This document shows, one piece after another, positions 63,505 to 64,000 of a DNA stretch of 64,000 bases. The notes under the pieces are model-generated. The model had not been told where the DNA came from. It saw nothing but the letters and a program-made list of their open reading frames with translations, and did not search any database. The DNA lies in assembly GCF_038396635.1 (NCBI RefSeq), contig NZ_CP121687.1, positions 1,674,001 through 1,738,000 on the forward strand, given 5' to 3'. This stretch comes from Defluviitalea saccharophila. GTDB taxonomy: Bacteria; Bacillota; Clostridia; Lachnospirales; Defluviitaleaceae. A program made the translations under genes and the position numbers. The first letter of the stretch is position 1. The number at the start of each line of letters is the position of its first letter.

Positions 63505-63999
63505 TTAGTCTATATATATATTTTGTTCTCTTTCTGGTCCTACCCCTACCATAGTAACCTTTGCGCCACAAAGTTCTTCGACTCTGGCAATGTATTTTTT
63601 AACAGATTCCGGAAAATCCTCATATTTTCTTATATGGCTGATGTCTCCCCAGCCTTCCAATTCTTCGTAGATTGGTTCACATTGTTTTAAGTCTTCTAAA
63701 CTTGCCGGAAACTCTTTTAGAATTTCGTCTCCTTTTTTGTAAGCAGTACAAATTTTAATCTTTGGAATATTGGATAATACATCTATTTTATTTAAAGCAA
63801 TGGCTGTAAGTCCGCTGGTTCTTACGGCGAATCTTCCAATCACCGCATCAAACCATCCACAGCGTCTTGGTCTTCCTGTGGTGGTACCGAATTCTCTTCC
63901 TACTTCTCTTATTTGATCTCCTGTTTCGTCAAAAAGCTCTGTTGGGAAAGGTCCTTTTCCGACTCTTGTTACATAGCCCTTCATAACGCCGATACATTC
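63505..63999 (-). CDS. purA: Adenylosuccinate synthetase (partial, C-terminal part)
   Basis: Last 165 or so residues of PurA, which joins IMP and aspartate using GTP in AMP synthesis. Visible: GVMKGYVTRVGKGPFPTEL, GREFGTTTGRPRRCGWFD, LTAIALNKIDVLSNIPKIKIC, and the C-terminal VTMVGVGPEREQNIYID. The frame continues past the right edge; the internal ATG at 63984 is not the start. Confidence 0.96.
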   Translation of the reverse strand, partial: ECIGVMKGYVTRVGKGPFPTELFDETGDQIREVGREFGTTTGRPRRCGWFDAVIGRFAVRTSGLTAIALNKIDVLSNIPKIKICTAYKKGDEILKEFPASLEDLKQCEPIYEELEGWGDISHIRKYEDFPESVKKYIARVEELCGAKVTMVGVGPEREQNIYID

Positions 64000-64000
64000 G

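Overview
This window reads as an AT-rich chromosome of a Gram-positive, anaerobic, spore-forming member of the Clostridia. The signs are strong AGGAGG-type ribosome binding sites, frequent TTG and GTG starts, and T-box, S-box and cobalamin leaders. There is also a rubrerythrin, the spore-cortex amidase CwlD beside a GH18 spore-type hydrolase, PTS genes with PRD antiterminators, two chemotaxis receptors and an SLH-anchored surface protease. I cannot fix genus or family from sequence alone. I see no rRNA, tRNA, CRISPR array or prophage. Almost all of it is housekeeping and sugar-metabolism chromosome. The only clear mobile element is one insertion sequence.

Layout. 1-5.7 kb: the 5' part of a corrinoid/metal ABC substrate-binding lipoprotein behind a cobalamin riboswitch, a Cache chemoreceptor, rubrerythrin, an HD-GYP protein and a Gln/Met/Pro-Tyr-rich low-complexity protein. 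5.7-18 kb: an operon of M18 aminopeptidase and glycogen phosphorylase, a 1554-residue secreted zinc protease with S-layer anchor, and ileS under a T-box. 18-25 kb: small membrane peptide, pncB, a low-complexity lipoprotein, plsC, cls, a small membrane protein, a Dabb protein, an RlmH-like protein and a YihY protein. 25-28.4 kb: glcT, an EIICB permease of the glucose/GlcNAc family and EIIA-Glc, with two ribonucleic antiterminator (RAT)/terminator switches. 28-35.7 kb: a Cof phosphatase, cadC-cadA, an orphan flagellar-region protein, a 59-residue winged-helix protein, a second chemoreceptor and an FxLYD protein whose reading frame is cut by an in-frame TGA.

35.8-42.1 kb: the PTS-dependent dihydroxyacetone kinase set dhaK-dhaL-dhaM-HPr. 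It is separated from a PRD regulator by an 1887-bp IS6-like element with 8-bp target duplications. 42.4-50.9 kb: tdk, then a maltose/maltodextrin phosphorolysis group (short alpha-glucan phosphorylase, LacI regulator, beta-phosphoglucomutase, GH65 maltose phosphorylase, HAD phosphatase). LacI-type palindromes lie at two promoters of this group. An AlbA/Schlafen-type ATP-binding protein follows. 51-64 kb: metY under an S-box, the complete trpEGDCFBA operon under a tryptophan T-box, cwlD, a GH18 protein, trxB and the 3' part of purA.

How it works together. Storage and imported glucans are degraded by phosphorolysis: two GT35 phosphorylases and maltose phosphorylase give Glc-1-P and beta-Glc-1-P, which PgmB converts to Glc-6-P. 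Hexoses and dihydroxyacetone enter or are activated through PEP-dependent phosphotransfer. Much of the regulation is RNA-based: a cobalamin riboswitch, two T-boxes, one SAM-I riboswitch and two antiterminator/terminator pairs.

The observations most worth following are the IS element's apparent translational gate against read-through transcription and its position immediately upstream of dhaK, the TGA-interrupted FxLYD gene, a 68-bp perfect palindrome, and a small palindromic repeat family with compensatory base changes.
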